This document shows positions 35,908 through 45,233 of a stretch of 64,000 nt of DNA, piece after piece; positions within the stretch are counted from its first letter, which is position 1; each line of letters starts with the position of its first letter. The notes beneath the pieces were generated by a model, which saw only the letters and a program-made list of their open reading frames with translations, did no database searches and was not told the origin of the DNA. The stretch comes from Prevotella sp. (GTDB lineage: Bacteria; Bacteroidota; Bacteroidia; Bacteroidales; Bacteroidaceae). Where the stretch lies: contig JAFZRU010000065.1 of assembly GCA_017619755.1 (NCBI GenBank), forward strand, positions 1 through 64,000, written 5' to 3'. A program made the translations under genes and the position numbers.

Positions 35908-37017
35908 ATGCGAGCCATGTTCTTCATCGTCTTCCCCCTCCTTGTCCTGTGCACCATGAGTTACGTGCTGTGGCACGTATGGTGCATCCTCCCCTTGGGC
36001 AAGGTGGTCAAGTGGTTGGTGGTGATGGCCATGGCAGCCTGTCTGATCAGTTTGTTTTTCTTCTTGGGAGGAAAGCTCGACCACATCCCCCTCGACACCG
36101 CCTCCGTGTGTTACAACGTGAGCACCTCGTCGATCATCATCCTCCTCTACCTTCTTATGACCTTCCTTGTGGCCGACGTCCTGCGTCTCGTCCGCCTGCT
36201 ACCCTCGCGGCTGCTCCATGACAGTTGGCCCGGCACTTTGTTCGTCCTTGCCCTCATGCTCGTCATCTTCATCAGCGGCAACATCCACTATCGCCACAAG
36301 GTGCGCGTACCCTTGGAACTCACCACTTCCAAACATTTGGACAAAGAATACAAGATTGTGATGGTCAGCGACCTACACTTGGGTTACCACAACCGTCGCA
36401 GCGAGTTGGCCCGATGGGTGGATTTGGTGAATGCCGAGAAACCCGACTTGGTGCTTGTCGCCGGCGACATCATCGACAACAGCGTGCGTCCGCTCTTGGA
36501 AGAGCACATGGCAGAGGAGTTTCACCGCGTGAAGGCTCCCATCTACGCCTGCCTTGGCAACCATGAGTACTACAGCCACCAACCCCGTGCGAAGGAATTC
36601 TACCAAGACGCCGGCATCCACCTGCTCATCGACCAACAAGCCGTGGTGGACAGCACCATCACCATCATCGGCCGCGACGACCGCACCAACCCGCAGCGCC
36701 ACTCGCTTGAGGAGTTGGCGAAGAATGCCGCAGACAGCACCTACACCATTGTCCTCGACCACCAACCCTACGAATTGGACAAGACCGAGGCGAGCCACAT
36801 CGACTTCCAGTTGAGCGGTCACACCCACCGTGGACAGATATGGCCCATCTCGTGGATTACCGACCACGTGTATGAGTGTTCCCACGGCCCCTGGCAACGT
36901 GGTGCGACACACTTCTACGTCAGTTCGGGCCTCGGCATCTGGGGAGGCAAATACCGAATCGGCACACAGTCGGAATACGTCGTGGCCACCCTGCGCCAAG
37001 CCAACGGAGCGCCATGA
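35908..37017 (+). CDS. Membrane-anchored calcineurin-like metallophosphoesterase
   Basis: A 369-residue protein. The first 140 residues contain about four transmembrane segments. The rest is a metallophosphoesterase with the full ligand set: SDLHLG, GDIID, LGNHEYY, VLDHQP and SGHTHRGQ. This layout matches YkuE/YaeI-like phosphodiesterases, and some relatives hydrolyse UDP-2,3-diacylglucosamine in lipid A synthesis. The placement directly after cdsA (2 bp) supports a link to lipid metabolism, but the substrate is not shown by the sequence. Confidence 0.88.
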   Translation: MRAMFFIVFPLLVLCTMSYVLWHVWCILPLGKVVKWLVVMAMAACLISLFFFLGGKLDHIPLDTASVCYNVSTSSIIILLYLLMTFLVADVLRLVRLLPSRLLHDSWPGTLFVLALMLVIFISGNIHYRHKVRVPLELTTSKHLDKEYKIVMVSDLHLGYHNRRSELARWVDLVNAEKPDLVLVAGDIIDNSVRPLLEEHMAEEFHRVKAPIYACLGNHEYYSHQPRAKEFYQDAGIHLLIDQQAVVDSTITIIGRDDRTNPQRHSLEELAKNAADSTYTIVLDHQPYELDKTEASHIDFQLSGHTHRGQIWPISWITDHVYECSHGPWQRGATHFYVSSGLGIWGGKYRIGTQSEYVVATLRQANGAP

Positions 37018-37100
37018 AACGCCCCACGCGCCAACCTTGTCCCATCAAGCATTGAAAACATAAACTACATTTATATAACCTATCAAACCCATCAACTAAA

Positions 37101-38363
37101 ATGAAAACACCAAAACGAACCATTCTTTTCGCCCTTGCAGCCGCCATAACCCTGCAAGTCGGCGCCATCGACATCAAGTTGAAGAAAGACCGTGCCACCA
37201 TCGACGGCATCACCTACGCCCTCAATGCGAAGAAGCAGTCGGCCAACGTGGTGAAAGGCCAAGAGCCTTACGTGGGCGACATCGTCATCCCCGAGAAGAT
37301 TGAGGTGGACAGCGTCACCTTCTACGTGGAGGAAATCAGTGCCAACGCCTTCAAGGACAGTCCGGGTATGACCTCCATCACCATCCCCAACTGCATCACG
37401 AAGATCGGTGCCTCTGCCTTCGAAGGCTGCGCCAGCCTGACAGAAGTCACCATCCCCTCCCGCATCCTCAACCTGCCATCACAACTCTTCAAGAACTGCA
37501 CCAGCCTGACCACCATCATCCTCCCCGACAACACCAAAAGCTTCTCCTCAGAAGTTTTCAGAGGCTGCAAGTCGCTCGTGGAGTTCGAAATCCCTCAAGG
37601 TGTCACCGAACTTCCCTCCAACCTCTTCACCGACTGCAGCGAACTGCGCCACATCACCCTTCCCTCCGGTCTGAAGAAAATCGGGAACAGTGCCTTTGAG
37701 AACTGCAACAGTTTGGAATATATTGAAATCCCCACCGGCGTGAGCAGCATTGCTGACGAAGCCTTCCAAGGCTGCACCAGCCTCAAGGAATTCCACACCC
37801 CCGCCGGCCTGAGCACCCTCTCAGCAGAGATTTTCAAAGGCTGTGTGGAACTGAAGACGATGGAGCTCTCCAACTCCATCTCGAAGATTGAGCACGACGC
37901 CTTCAACGGTTGCTGCGCCCTCGACTCCATTTTCCTCAGCAACTCCGTCACCTCTCTTGGCAGCAGCGTCTTCGAAGGATGCACCGCACTGAAAAAGGTG
38001 AGGATCCCGAACAGCATCGTAGAACTGCCTAACGACATCTTCAAGAACTGCTCCAGCCTGACAGAGTTGAATTTCCCCAACTCCCTGAAGAAGATAGGCA
38101 GCGGAGCCTTCGAGGGCTGCGCCAGCATGACTACCGTCTCTCTTCCCGTCTCGCTCATAGAGATCGGCAGCAGTGCCTTCGACAAGTGCAACAGCATCCG
38201 CGACGTTTACTGCAACAGTTCCACACCGGTAAAAATTAGCAGCAACTCCTTCAGCAAGGCCACCCAAAAGGAAGCCATCATCCATGTGAAGAAAGGAGTG
38301 ACCAACAGCTACAACCTCCACAAGCAATGGGGTAAATTCCTCAATATTGTGGGAATGGAATAA
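37101..38363 (+). CDS. Secreted BspA-like leucine-rich repeat protein
   Basis: A 420-residue protein with a signal peptide (MKTPKRTILFALAAAITLQVGA). From about residue 85 to 400 it is a run of roughly 13 LRR_5 (TpLRR/BspA) repeats of 23 residues with the phase AFEGCASL-TEVTIP. Two repeat flavours alternate, one with AF(E/K)GC(A/S)SL and one with (L/I)F(K/T)(N/D)C(S/T)SL, which hints at duplication of a two-repeat unit. No sorting domain or lipobox is visible, so it may be periplasmic or released. BspA-like proteins bind host proteins or other cells. It starts 83 bp after the phosphoesterase gene and may have its own promoter. Confidence 0.9.
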   Translation: MKTPKRTILFALAAAITLQVGAIDIKLKKDRATIDGITYALNAKKQSANVVKGQEPYVGDIVIPEKIEVDSVTFYVEEISANAFKDSPGMTSITIPNCITKIGASAFEGCASLTEVTIPSRILNLPSQLFKNCTSLTTIILPDNTKSFSSEVFRGCKSLVEFEIPQGVTELPSNLFTDCSELRHITLPSGLKKIGNSAFENCNSLEYIEIPTGVSSIADEAFQGCTSLKEFHTPAGLSTLSAEIFKGCVELKTMELSNSISKIEHDAFNGCCALDSIFLSNSVTSLGSSVFEGCTALKKVRIPNSIVELPNDIFKNCSSLTELNFPNSLKKIGSGAFEGCASMTTVSLPVSLIEIGSSAFDKCNSIRDVYCNSSTPVKISSNSFSKATQKEAIIHVKKGVTNSYNLHKQWGKFLNIVGME

Positions 38364-38368
38364 AAAGC

Positions 38369-38416
38369 CTCACCCCCAAAAGCCTCACCCCCAACCCCTC
38401 TCCAAAAGGAGAGGGG
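38369..38416 (+). terminator. C-rich repeat with perfect hairpin after the LRR gene
   Basis: CCTCACCCCCAA occurs twice with a 15-bp period. It is followed by a perfect 9-bp stem CCCCTCTCC-AAAA-GGAGAGGGG (38395-38416) with a tetraloop. Similar C-rich hairpins are widespread between Bacteroidota genes. There is no clear T-run, so a terminator or mRNA-stabiliser role is only likely. The rest of the gap to 38551 shows no recognisable site. Confidence 0.6.
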
Positions 38417-38551
38417 AGTGGTGTGAACTGCGGAAATGGGGGGATTTTGGGGGAGACGAAGGGATGAAGGAGGAATAGTTACAAAATGAAGGGGGACGCG
38501 TCTTGATTATGATCATCCACTTTATAGATTATGACAATCCCTTTTTAAGAT

Positions 38552-40015
38552 ATGGAGACGATGATGAAGAGACGTGTCATACTTTTTGCGGCGGCATGCC
38601 TTCTGCTGCTACCTGATTTGCTTTGGGCGCAGGAGCGCTACCAAGTGGGCGTATGCGACTGGATGGTGCTCAAGCGTCAGAAATTGGGGGAATTTGCACT
38701 CGCTCATGAACTTGGCTGCGACGGAGTGGAGCTCGACATGGGCTCGTTGGGCCGTCGCGACAGTTTTGAGAACAAGCTTCGCGATGCACGCGAGGCGGCC
38801 CTCTTCAAGCACACCGCCGACAGCCTCGGCGTGGCTGTGGGGGCAGTGGCGATGAGCGGCTTCTATGCCCAAGACCTGACCCAGAAACCCACTTATTTGT
38901 CGCTTGTGGAAGACTGTTTCGACACGATGGACCGCATGGGCGGCACCACGGTGGCTTTCCTCCCCCTTGGCGGCTGCGGCAACGACTGGACCACCAACAA
39001 GGACAAGCGTGCCGCCATCGTGCAACGCCTGCACGAGATAGGCGAGGCCGCCAAGGCCCGTGGCAAAGTGGTGGGCATCGACACCCCTCTTGACGCCAAG
39101 GGCAACCTCCGCCTTTTGAAAGAGGTGAAAAGCGACGGCATCCGCATCTTCTACAAATTTCAGACCATCGTGGAGCATGGTTGGGACCTGGTTTCCGACC
39201 TCCGACACCTTGGCGCCCGCAACATCTGCGCCATCCACGCCAGCAACACCGACAGCCTGTGGCTCCGCAACGACCCCGCCATCAACATGCCCGCCGTGAA
39301 AGAGGCACTCGACCAGATGGGTTGGAGCGGTTGGCTCTTCGTGGAGCGCAGCCGTGACACCAAGATGGTGAAAAACGTGAAGATGAATTACGGCAGCAAC
39401 GTCCGATACCTCAAGGAACTCTTCAACACCTACCCCACCCCCGCCGTTCCCCTGAAAAGCGAAGGACGCGATGCCGACTACGTGAGCATCATCGTCAGTC
39501 GTGCCGAGAAAGCCACCGACGCCCTCAGCATCACCTGGACACCCCGTGGTGAGAACGTTCGCAACATCATTGCCAACCGCTATTTCCAACTCAATGACAT
39601 CTACGCCGAGCGCGACTCGCTGAAGCAGCGCGACAAGCAGTTGGCCGCCGCCACCGCCGACTCCAAGCTTTACCGCTCCCATTTCGGCTTCGACGCCGAC
39701 CTCTCCACCTACCTCTCCCCCGGCGACATCATCAAGGTGAAAGACGTGATGACCTACAACGTGGTGCAAGTGACCTACGACGCCTACTGCGACATGATTC
39801 CCCGTCTCACCACCGAGGAGAAGGAACAAATCATGGCCTGGTTGGTGGAGGCCCGCGAGTTGGCCATCGATGCCGAGAGTTCCAACAAGAAGCACGAGAT
39901 CTTCAAGAAATACAAAGGCCGCATCAACAACTACCTCTCCGCCCGAGGGTACGACATCCAGAAAGAGCGCGAGGAGTGGGAGAAGCGCGTAAACGCCCGA
40001 GGCGGCAAACTCTGA
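38552..40015 (+). CDS. Secreted TIM-barrel (xylose isomerase-like) protein fused to DUF3826
   Basis: A 487-residue protein with a signal peptide ending LLWAQ (ATG 38552; 38564 is an alternative). Residues about 25-300 look like an AP-endonuclease-2/sugar phosphate isomerase-epimerase barrel: GVCDWMVLKRQKLGEFALAHELGCDGVELDMG, then GVAVGAVAMSGF, RGKVVGIDTPL, NICAIHASNTD and GWLFVERSRD. Residues about 305-485 resemble DUF3826 (SRAEKATDALSIT, RNIIANRYFQLNDIYAERDSLKQRD). It is the first gene of the plus-strand glycan cluster. It probably acts in the periplasm on a sugar or as a binding protein. The reaction is unknown. Confidence 0.78.
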   Translation: METMMKRRVILFAAACLLLLPDLLWAQERYQVGVCDWMVLKRQKLGEFALAHELGCDGVELDMGSLGRRDSFENKLRDAREAALFKHTADSLGVAVGAVAMSGFYAQDLTQKPTYLSLVEDCFDTMDRMGGTTVAFLPLGGCGNDWTTNKDKRAAIVQRLHEIGEAAKARGKVVGIDTPLDAKGNLRLLKEVKSDGIRIFYKFQTIVEHGWDLVSDLRHLGARNICAIHASNTDSLWLRNDPAINMPAVKEALDQMGWSGWLFVERSRDTKMVKNVKMNYGSNVRYLKELFNTYPTPAVPLKSEGRDADYVSIIVSRAEKATDALSITWTPRGENVRNIIANRYFQLNDIYAERDSLKQRDKQLAAATADSKLYRSHFGFDADLSTYLSPGDIIKVKDVMTYNVVQVTYDAYCDMIPRLTTEEKEQIMAWLVEARELAIDAESSNKKHEIFKKYKGRINNYLSARGYDIQKEREEWEKRVNARGGKL

Positions 40016-40025
40016 CCCCCAAGCC

Positions 40026-42104
40026 ATGAGAACCATCCTAAAAACCCTTGCAGGAGTCCTCCTGCTGCTCACCCCCACCCTCGCCAGCAGTCAAGGCACC
40101 GGCCTCAGCGCCACCCATTCCAGCCCCCATGCCGTGATGCACAGCCTCCCCCTTGACGCCACGCGTTGGTCTGGTGGTTTCTGGGGCGAGCGTTTCCAAG
40201 TCTTCAGCCACACCTCCGTCCAAAGCATGTGGGACACCTGGCAAAGTCCCGAAGGCAAGGGCTTCAACAATTTCCTCATCGCCTCCGGCGAGAAGCAAGG
40301 CGAGCATCACGGCCCCCCCTTCCACGACGGCGACATGTACAAATGGTTGGAGGCCGTCGCCTCCGTCTATGCCATCACCCACGACCCCGAGTTGGAGCAA
40401 GTGATGGACCGCTTCATCGGTTGCGTGGTGAAGTCCCAACGCGCCGACGGCTACATCCACACCCCCGTCATCATCGCCGAGTTGAACAAACGCATGGCCC
40501 AAGGCGCCAGCGACCAAGACAACACCGTGGTGGGCACCGCCACGGGGAAGAAAGACGACAGCGCCTTTGGCAATCGCCTCAATTTCGAGACCTACAACCT
40601 GGGACACCTCATCACCGCCGGCATCATCCACAAGCGCGCCACGGGGAAAAGCACCCTCTTCCAAGCCGCTGTGAAAGCTGCCGACTTCCTCTACCGCTTC
40701 TGCATGGAAGCCCCCGAGGAACTCGCCGGCAACGCCATCTGCCCCTCCCATTACATGGCCGTCGCCGAACTATACCGCGAGACCAATGACACGCGCTACT
40801 TGGAGTTGTGCAAGAAATTCATCGACATCCGGGGCATGGTGCAGAGCGGCACCGACGACAACCAAGACCGCATCCCCTTCCGCGAGCAATACAACGCCAT
40901 GGGACACGCCGTGAGAGCCAACTACCTCTACGCCGGCGTTGCCGACCTCTTCTTGGAATCCGGCGAGGCACAGCTCATGCGCAACCTCACCTCCATCTGG
41001 GACGACATCGTGACCCGCAAAATGTATATCAACGGAGCCTGCGGCGCCCTTTACGACGGCACCTCGCCCGACGGCACCGACTACACCCCCGACAACATTC
41101 AGAAAGTTCACCAAAGCTACGGCCGCCCCTACCAACTGCCCCAGTCCACCGCCCACAACGAGACGTGCGCCAACATCGGCAACATGCTCTTCAACTGGCG
41201 CATGCTGATGGCCACGGGCGACGGCAAATACGCCGACATCATGGAGAACTGCTACTACAACAGCATCCTCCCCGGCATCTCCCTCGACGGCGAAAAATAC
41301 TTCTACACCAATCCCTTGCGGTTGAGCGACGAACTGCCCTACAAGCTACGCTGGCCCAAGGAGCGGAAGAAACTCATCAGTTGCTTCTGCTGCCCGCCCA
41401 ACACCCTGCGCACCCTCTGCCAAGCCCAGGACTACGCCTACGCCGTTAGCAACGCCACCCTGTGGGTCAACCTCTACGGCTCCAGCACACTCACCGCCAC
41501 CCTCGACGGCGTGGGAGCACTCACCGTCGAACAGAGCGGCGACTACCCGTGGGATGGACACATCACCCTCCGCATCACGAAAATGAAAGGCAAGAAAGCC
41601 TTCAAGTTCAAACTCCGAAAGCCAGAATGGTGCGAAGACATGGAGGTGAAGGCCAGCAACGGCGCCACCCCCATCGCGGAGCACGGCTACCTCACCCTTG
41701 AAGGCACCTGGCAGACGGGCAGCGAGGTGAGCATCTACATGCCCATGCCCGTAAGGCTGTTGGAGGCCAACCCCTTGGTGGAGGAAGCCCGCGGCCAGGT
41801 TGCCGTTCAGCGCGGTCCCATCATCTATTGCGCCGAGAGCCAAGACCTTGGCGGAGCCGACATCGACGCCCTCCAACTCCCTCTCGACGCCACATTTACT
41901 CCTATGGAGACCCATATCGACGGCAGCCGCATCATGGCCTTGGAATGTGAAGCCGTTGTGAGAGACCAACAGCCGTGGAGCGGCACCCTCTACCGCCCCG
42001 CCGCCAATGCCAAACACCGTCAAACCATCCGCCTCATCCCCTACTATGCCTGGGGAAATCGCGGAAAAAGCGAGATGACCGTATGGATACCCGCCGCTTG
42101 GTGA
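40026..42104 (+). CDS. Glycoside hydrolase family 127 enzyme
   Basis: A 692-residue protein with a signal peptide (LLLTPTLASSQ). The alpha/alpha-barrel shows the GH127 zinc/nucleophile set: E379 and C381 in HNETCANIGN, and C455-C456 in SCFCCPPNTLR. These correspond to E338, C340, C417 and C418 of the Bifidobacterium beta-L-arabinofuranosidase HypBA1, where a Cys is the nucleophile. The C-terminal half is the usual beta-sandwich. Activities in the family include beta-L-arabinofuranosidase and, in the rhamnogalacturonan-II locus of B. thetaiotaomicron, cleavage of other side-chain sugars. It overlaps the next gene by 22 bp. Confidence 0.92.
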   Translation: MRTILKTLAGVLLLLTPTLASSQGTGLSATHSSPHAVMHSLPLDATRWSGGFWGERFQVFSHTSVQSMWDTWQSPEGKGFNNFLIASGEKQGEHHGPPFHDGDMYKWLEAVASVYAITHDPELEQVMDRFIGCVVKSQRADGYIHTPVIIAELNKRMAQGASDQDNTVVGTATGKKDDSAFGNRLNFETYNLGHLITAGIIHKRATGKSTLFQAAVKAADFLYRFCMEAPEELAGNAICPSHYMAVAELYRETNDTRYLELCKKFIDIRGMVQSGTDDNQDRIPFREQYNAMGHAVRANYLYAGVADLFLESGEAQLMRNLTSIWDDIVTRKMYINGACGALYDGTSPDGTDYTPDNIQKVHQSYGRPYQLPQSTAHNETCANIGNMLFNWRMLMATGDGKYADIMENCYYNSILPGISLDGEKYFYTNPLRLSDELPYKLRWPKERKKLISCFCCPPNTLRTLCQAQDYAYAVSNATLWVNLYGSSTLTATLDGVGALTVEQSGDYPWDGHITLRITKMKGKKAFKFKLRKPEWCEDMEVKASNGATPIAEHGYLTLEGTWQTGSEVSIYMPMPVRLLEANPLVEEARGQVAVQRGPIIYCAESQDLGGADIDALQLPLDATFTPMETHIDGSRIMALECEAVVRDQQPWSGTLYRPAANAKHRQTIRLIPYYAWGNRGKSEMTVWIPAAW

Positions 42105-43852
42105 CCATCTTGGCCACCCTCCTCCTCACCACCCCCGTCCTGTGTGCCGAGCGAGTGGAGATTGTCGTGCAGCCTGGAGAGTACACCATCGAGCAAGCCC
42201 TCCAAGCCGCCCGTCTTCGTCGTCTTCAAGGCGAAGACATTCATCCCGTGCTGCGCCTGCAAGCCGGCACCTACCGCCTCACCCAACCCATCATCCTGCG
42301 CCCCGAAGACCACCACACCACCCTGCTTGCCGACGGTCCCGTGATGGTCAGCGGCGGTGTCGTCATCAGCGATTGGCGCAAGAAAGGCCGTTTGTGGGAA
42401 GCCGATGTGCCAGAATGGAACGGCCGTCCCTTGGAGTTCCGCCAACTGTGGGTGAACGGGAAAAAAGCCATCCGCGCCCGCGACGTGTCCGACTTCGAGC
42501 AAATGCACCGCATCCTCTCCATGGACAAGAGCCTTGAGACCCTCTACGTACCCGCGAAGGCCGTGAGCAAGGTGAAAAACGCCCGTGGGTTGGAGATGGT
42601 GCTACACGAGATGTGGTGCGTGGCCAACCTCCGCGTGAAGGCCATCCGCATGATGGGCGACAGCGCCGCCGTCACCTTCCAAAACCCTGAGAGCCACATC
42701 CACTTCATGCACCCCTGGCCTTCTCCCATGACCGGCACCAACGGCCACAACTCCGCCTTCTACCTCACCAACGCCATCGAGTTGCTTGACCAACCCGGCG
42801 AGTGGCACTTAGACCCTCGTGCCGGCAAAGTCTATTACCTCCCCCGCCCTGGTGAGGACATGCGCACCGCCGTAGTGGAGGTTCCCGCCTTGGAGACCCT
42901 CCTCCGCGTGGAAGGCACCCCCGACCATCCCGTGTCGCATGTCACCCTCCGTGGCATCACCTTCCAATACGCCACGTGGCTGCGACCCTCCTTGCAAGGA
43001 CACGCCCCGCTGCAAGCCGGCATGTACATGGTGGAAGCCTACAAAATACGTCCGCAAATCCGCCGCCCCAACGGCGACCACAAGCTCGACAACCAAGGGT
43101 GGGTGGGCCGCCCTGCCGCCGCCGTGGTGGTGAACACCGCCACCGAGGTGAGTTTCGAGGGCTGCACCTTCGAGCATTGCGCCTCCACCGGCCTCGACTA
43201 CCACGCCTACACCCTTGGCGGCCATGTGAGCCGTTGCATCTTCCGCGACCTCGGCGGTTCCGGCATCCTCGCCGGAAGTTTCGGCCCCGAGGGTCACGAG
43301 GCACACCTGCCCTACCATCCTTCCGACCCCCGCACCATCTGCACCGGCCTCACCATCAGCGACTGCCTCATCGACGACGTCACCAACGAAGACTGGGGCT
43401 GCGTGGGCATCAGCGCCGGCTACGTTCGCGACATCCTCATCGAGCACAACGAAATATGCAACGTGTCGTACACCGGCATCAGTTTGGGATGGGGATGGAA
43501 CCAGCAACCCTGTGCGATGTCCAACAACCGCGTGCTTGGCAACCTCATCCACCACTACGCCCGCCACATGTACGACACCGCCGGCATCTACACCTTGGGC
43601 GCCCAGCCCCACACCACCATCTCCGGCAACGTAGTGCGTGACATCCACACCCCCGGCTACGTACACGACCCGGAGCACTGGTTCTACCTCTACACCGACG
43701 AGGGTTCCTCCTACATCACCATGCGCGACAACTGGACCCCCTCGGAGAAATTTCTCAAAAACGCCAACGGTCCCGGCAACACGTGGGAGAACAACGGCCC
43801 CATGGTGTCCGACAGCATCAAGGCTCTTGCCGGGATAAGACAACAACAATAA
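42083..43852 (+). CDS. Secreted right-handed beta-helix protein, GH141-like
   Basis: The ATG at 42083 begins a signal peptide (MDTRRLVTILATLLLTTPVLCA); the frame upstream runs inside the GH127 gene. The 589-residue product has the N-terminal pattern EIVVQPGEYTIEQALQAAR, LRLQAGTYRLTQPI and FRQLWVNGKKAIRARD seen in GH141-like proteins. A parallel beta-helix follows (VSFEGCTFEHC, SRCIFRDLGGSGI, ISDCLIDDV, VLGNLIHHYARHMYDTAGI). GH141 includes an alpha-L-fucosidase acting on rhamnogalacturonan II. The GH127-GH141 adjacency is also known from that B. thetaiotaomicron locus (from memory). The family assignment needs a profile match. Confidence 0.72.
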   Translation: MDTRRLVTILATLLLTTPVLCAERVEIVVQPGEYTIEQALQAARLRRLQGEDIHPVLRLQAGTYRLTQPIILRPEDHHTTLLADGPVMVSGGVVISDWRKKGRLWEADVPEWNGRPLEFRQLWVNGKKAIRARDVSDFEQMHRILSMDKSLETLYVPAKAVSKVKNARGLEMVLHEMWCVANLRVKAIRMMGDSAAVTFQNPESHIHFMHPWPSPMTGTNGHNSAFYLTNAIELLDQPGEWHLDPRAGKVYYLPRPGEDMRTAVVEVPALETLLRVEGTPDHPVSHVTLRGITFQYATWLRPSLQGHAPLQAGMYMVEAYKIRPQIRRPNGDHKLDNQGWVGRPAAAVVVNTATEVSFEGCTFEHCASTGLDYHAYTLGGHVSRCIFRDLGGSGILAGSFGPEGHEAHLPYHPSDPRTICTGLTISDCLIDDVTNEDWGCVGISAGYVRDILIEHNEICNVSYTGISLGWGWNQQPCAMSNNRVLGNLIHHYARHMYDTAGIYTLGAQPHTTISGNVVRDIHTPGYVHDPEHWFYLYTDEGSSYITMRDNWTPSEKFLKNANGPGNTWENNGPMVSDSIKALAGIRQQQ

Positions 43853-43862
43853 GGGAAAACAA

Positions 43863-45233
43863 ATGGAAAAGAAGAACAGCAGTCTGAAGAGCACCCTCGC
43901 CGTGTCGCTCACCAACTACCTCGACGCCGGCGCCATCGTCGCCGGTGCCAGCGGCCTCACCCTTTGGAAAGACTACTTAGGCCTGACGGAAGGCCACCTT
44001 GGTTGGCTCAACGCCATCAGCGCCAACTGCCTCGGTGCCGCCATCGGCGCCATCATCGGTGGCTTCCTTGCCGACCGCTATGGGCGCAAGGCCATCTACA
44101 CCTACAACATGCTCGTCTACATGGCCGGCGTGGCCCTCATCCTTTGTTCCGTCAACTTCCCCATGCTCCTTGCAGGCTTCTTGGTCACAGGCATCTCCGT
44201 AGGCGTGGGTGTTCCCGCCTCATGGACCTACATCTCAGAAAGTTCCGAGACTGGCAACCGCGGTCGCAACATCGGCATCTCGCAGATGGCCTGGGGCATC
44301 GGCCCCACCATCATCCTCATCCTCGGCACCCTGCTCGCCCCTCCCACCGGCGGCGCCGGCAGCGAGGGAGTGCTTTTTGGCTTTGTGAAAGGTGTCGCCT
44401 CCCTCTTCGGCGCCACGGGAGCCGGCCTTCACGTCTTCAGCAGCCGCATCGTCTTCGCCTCGCTCTTCATCGTGGCCTTCATCGCCTGGCTGTTGCAGCG
44501 TAGGTTGGAAGAGTCAAAGGAGTGGGTCAACTTGCAATCAGACACTTCCACGGACACCGAGGAACAGACATCCTCCAACAAAAGCCTCTTCGCCTCCTTC
44601 GGCGACCTGTTCACCAACCGCATCAACGTTCGCACGATGCTCTTCCTCGCCGGCATGTACCTCACCTGGAATCTCGTGAGTTCCGTCATGGGCTTCTTCC
44701 AGCAGCACATCTACGAGACCGCCGGAGGCTTGTCCAACGAGCACGCCAACCTGCTCAGCGTGGGCCAATGGCTCATCATCATCGTCACCACCTTCTTCTT
44801 CTCGATGATTGTTGACAAGGTGAACCAACGCTGGCTCTACTTCATCGGCGTGAGTTTCGCCGTCCTTGCCTGGTTGCTCATCATCACCATCGGGGTGAAC
44901 AGCATTGCCGGTCTGCTCGTCTTCACCCTCTTGTGGGGCTTGCAGGCGGGCATCTCCGTCCAGTCATTCTATGCCTTGTGGGCCTCCGAATTGTTCCCCG
45001 CCCGTTACCGTGCCGCCGCCCAAGGCGTCATGTTCTTCATCGTGCGCGGCTTGTCAGCTGTCTGGGGACTGTGCTTCGTCAACATTTACGGCGAGGAGGG
45101 CGAAGGCTTCACCATCGCCGCGTGGGTCATGCTCGCCCTGCTTCTCATCTCGCTCATCATCGGCACCGCCGGCGCCCCTGAGACCCGCGGCAAGTCATTG
45201 GAAGAAATCACCAGAGAAAGATACAACCCATGA
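43863..45233 (+). CDS. MFS sugar-porter-type transporter
   Basis: A 456-residue protein with 12 predicted transmembrane segments. It has the MFS motif A after TM2 (GGFLADRYGRKAIY), a TM4-5 motif PASWTYISESSETGNRGR, a cytoplasmic loop around residues 220-240, and the C-terminal sugar-porter signature PETRGKSLEEI. It should import a sugar or sugar acid across the inner membrane, released by the hydrolases of the same operon. It overlaps the aldolase gene by 4 bp (ATGA), so uptake and catabolism are translationally linked. Confidence 0.9.
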   Translation: MEKKNSSLKSTLAVSLTNYLDAGAIVAGASGLTLWKDYLGLTEGHLGWLNAISANCLGAAIGAIIGGFLADRYGRKAIYTYNMLVYMAGVALILCSVNFPMLLAGFLVTGISVGVGVPASWTYISESSETGNRGRNIGISQMAWGIGPTIILILGTLLAPPTGGAGSEGVLFGFVKGVASLFGATGAGLHVFSSRIVFASLFIVAFIAWLLQRRLEESKEWVNLQSDTSTDTEEQTSSNKSLFASFGDLFTNRINVRTMLFLAGMYLTWNLVSSVMGFFQQHIYETAGGLSNEHANLLSVGQWLIIIVTTFFFSMIVDKVNQRWLYFIGVSFAVLAWLLIITIGVNSIAGLLVFTLLWGLQAGISVQSFYALWASELFPARYRAAAQGVMFFIVRGLSAVWGLCFVNIYGEEGEGFTIAAWVMLALLLISLIIGTAGAPETRGKSLEEITRERYNP

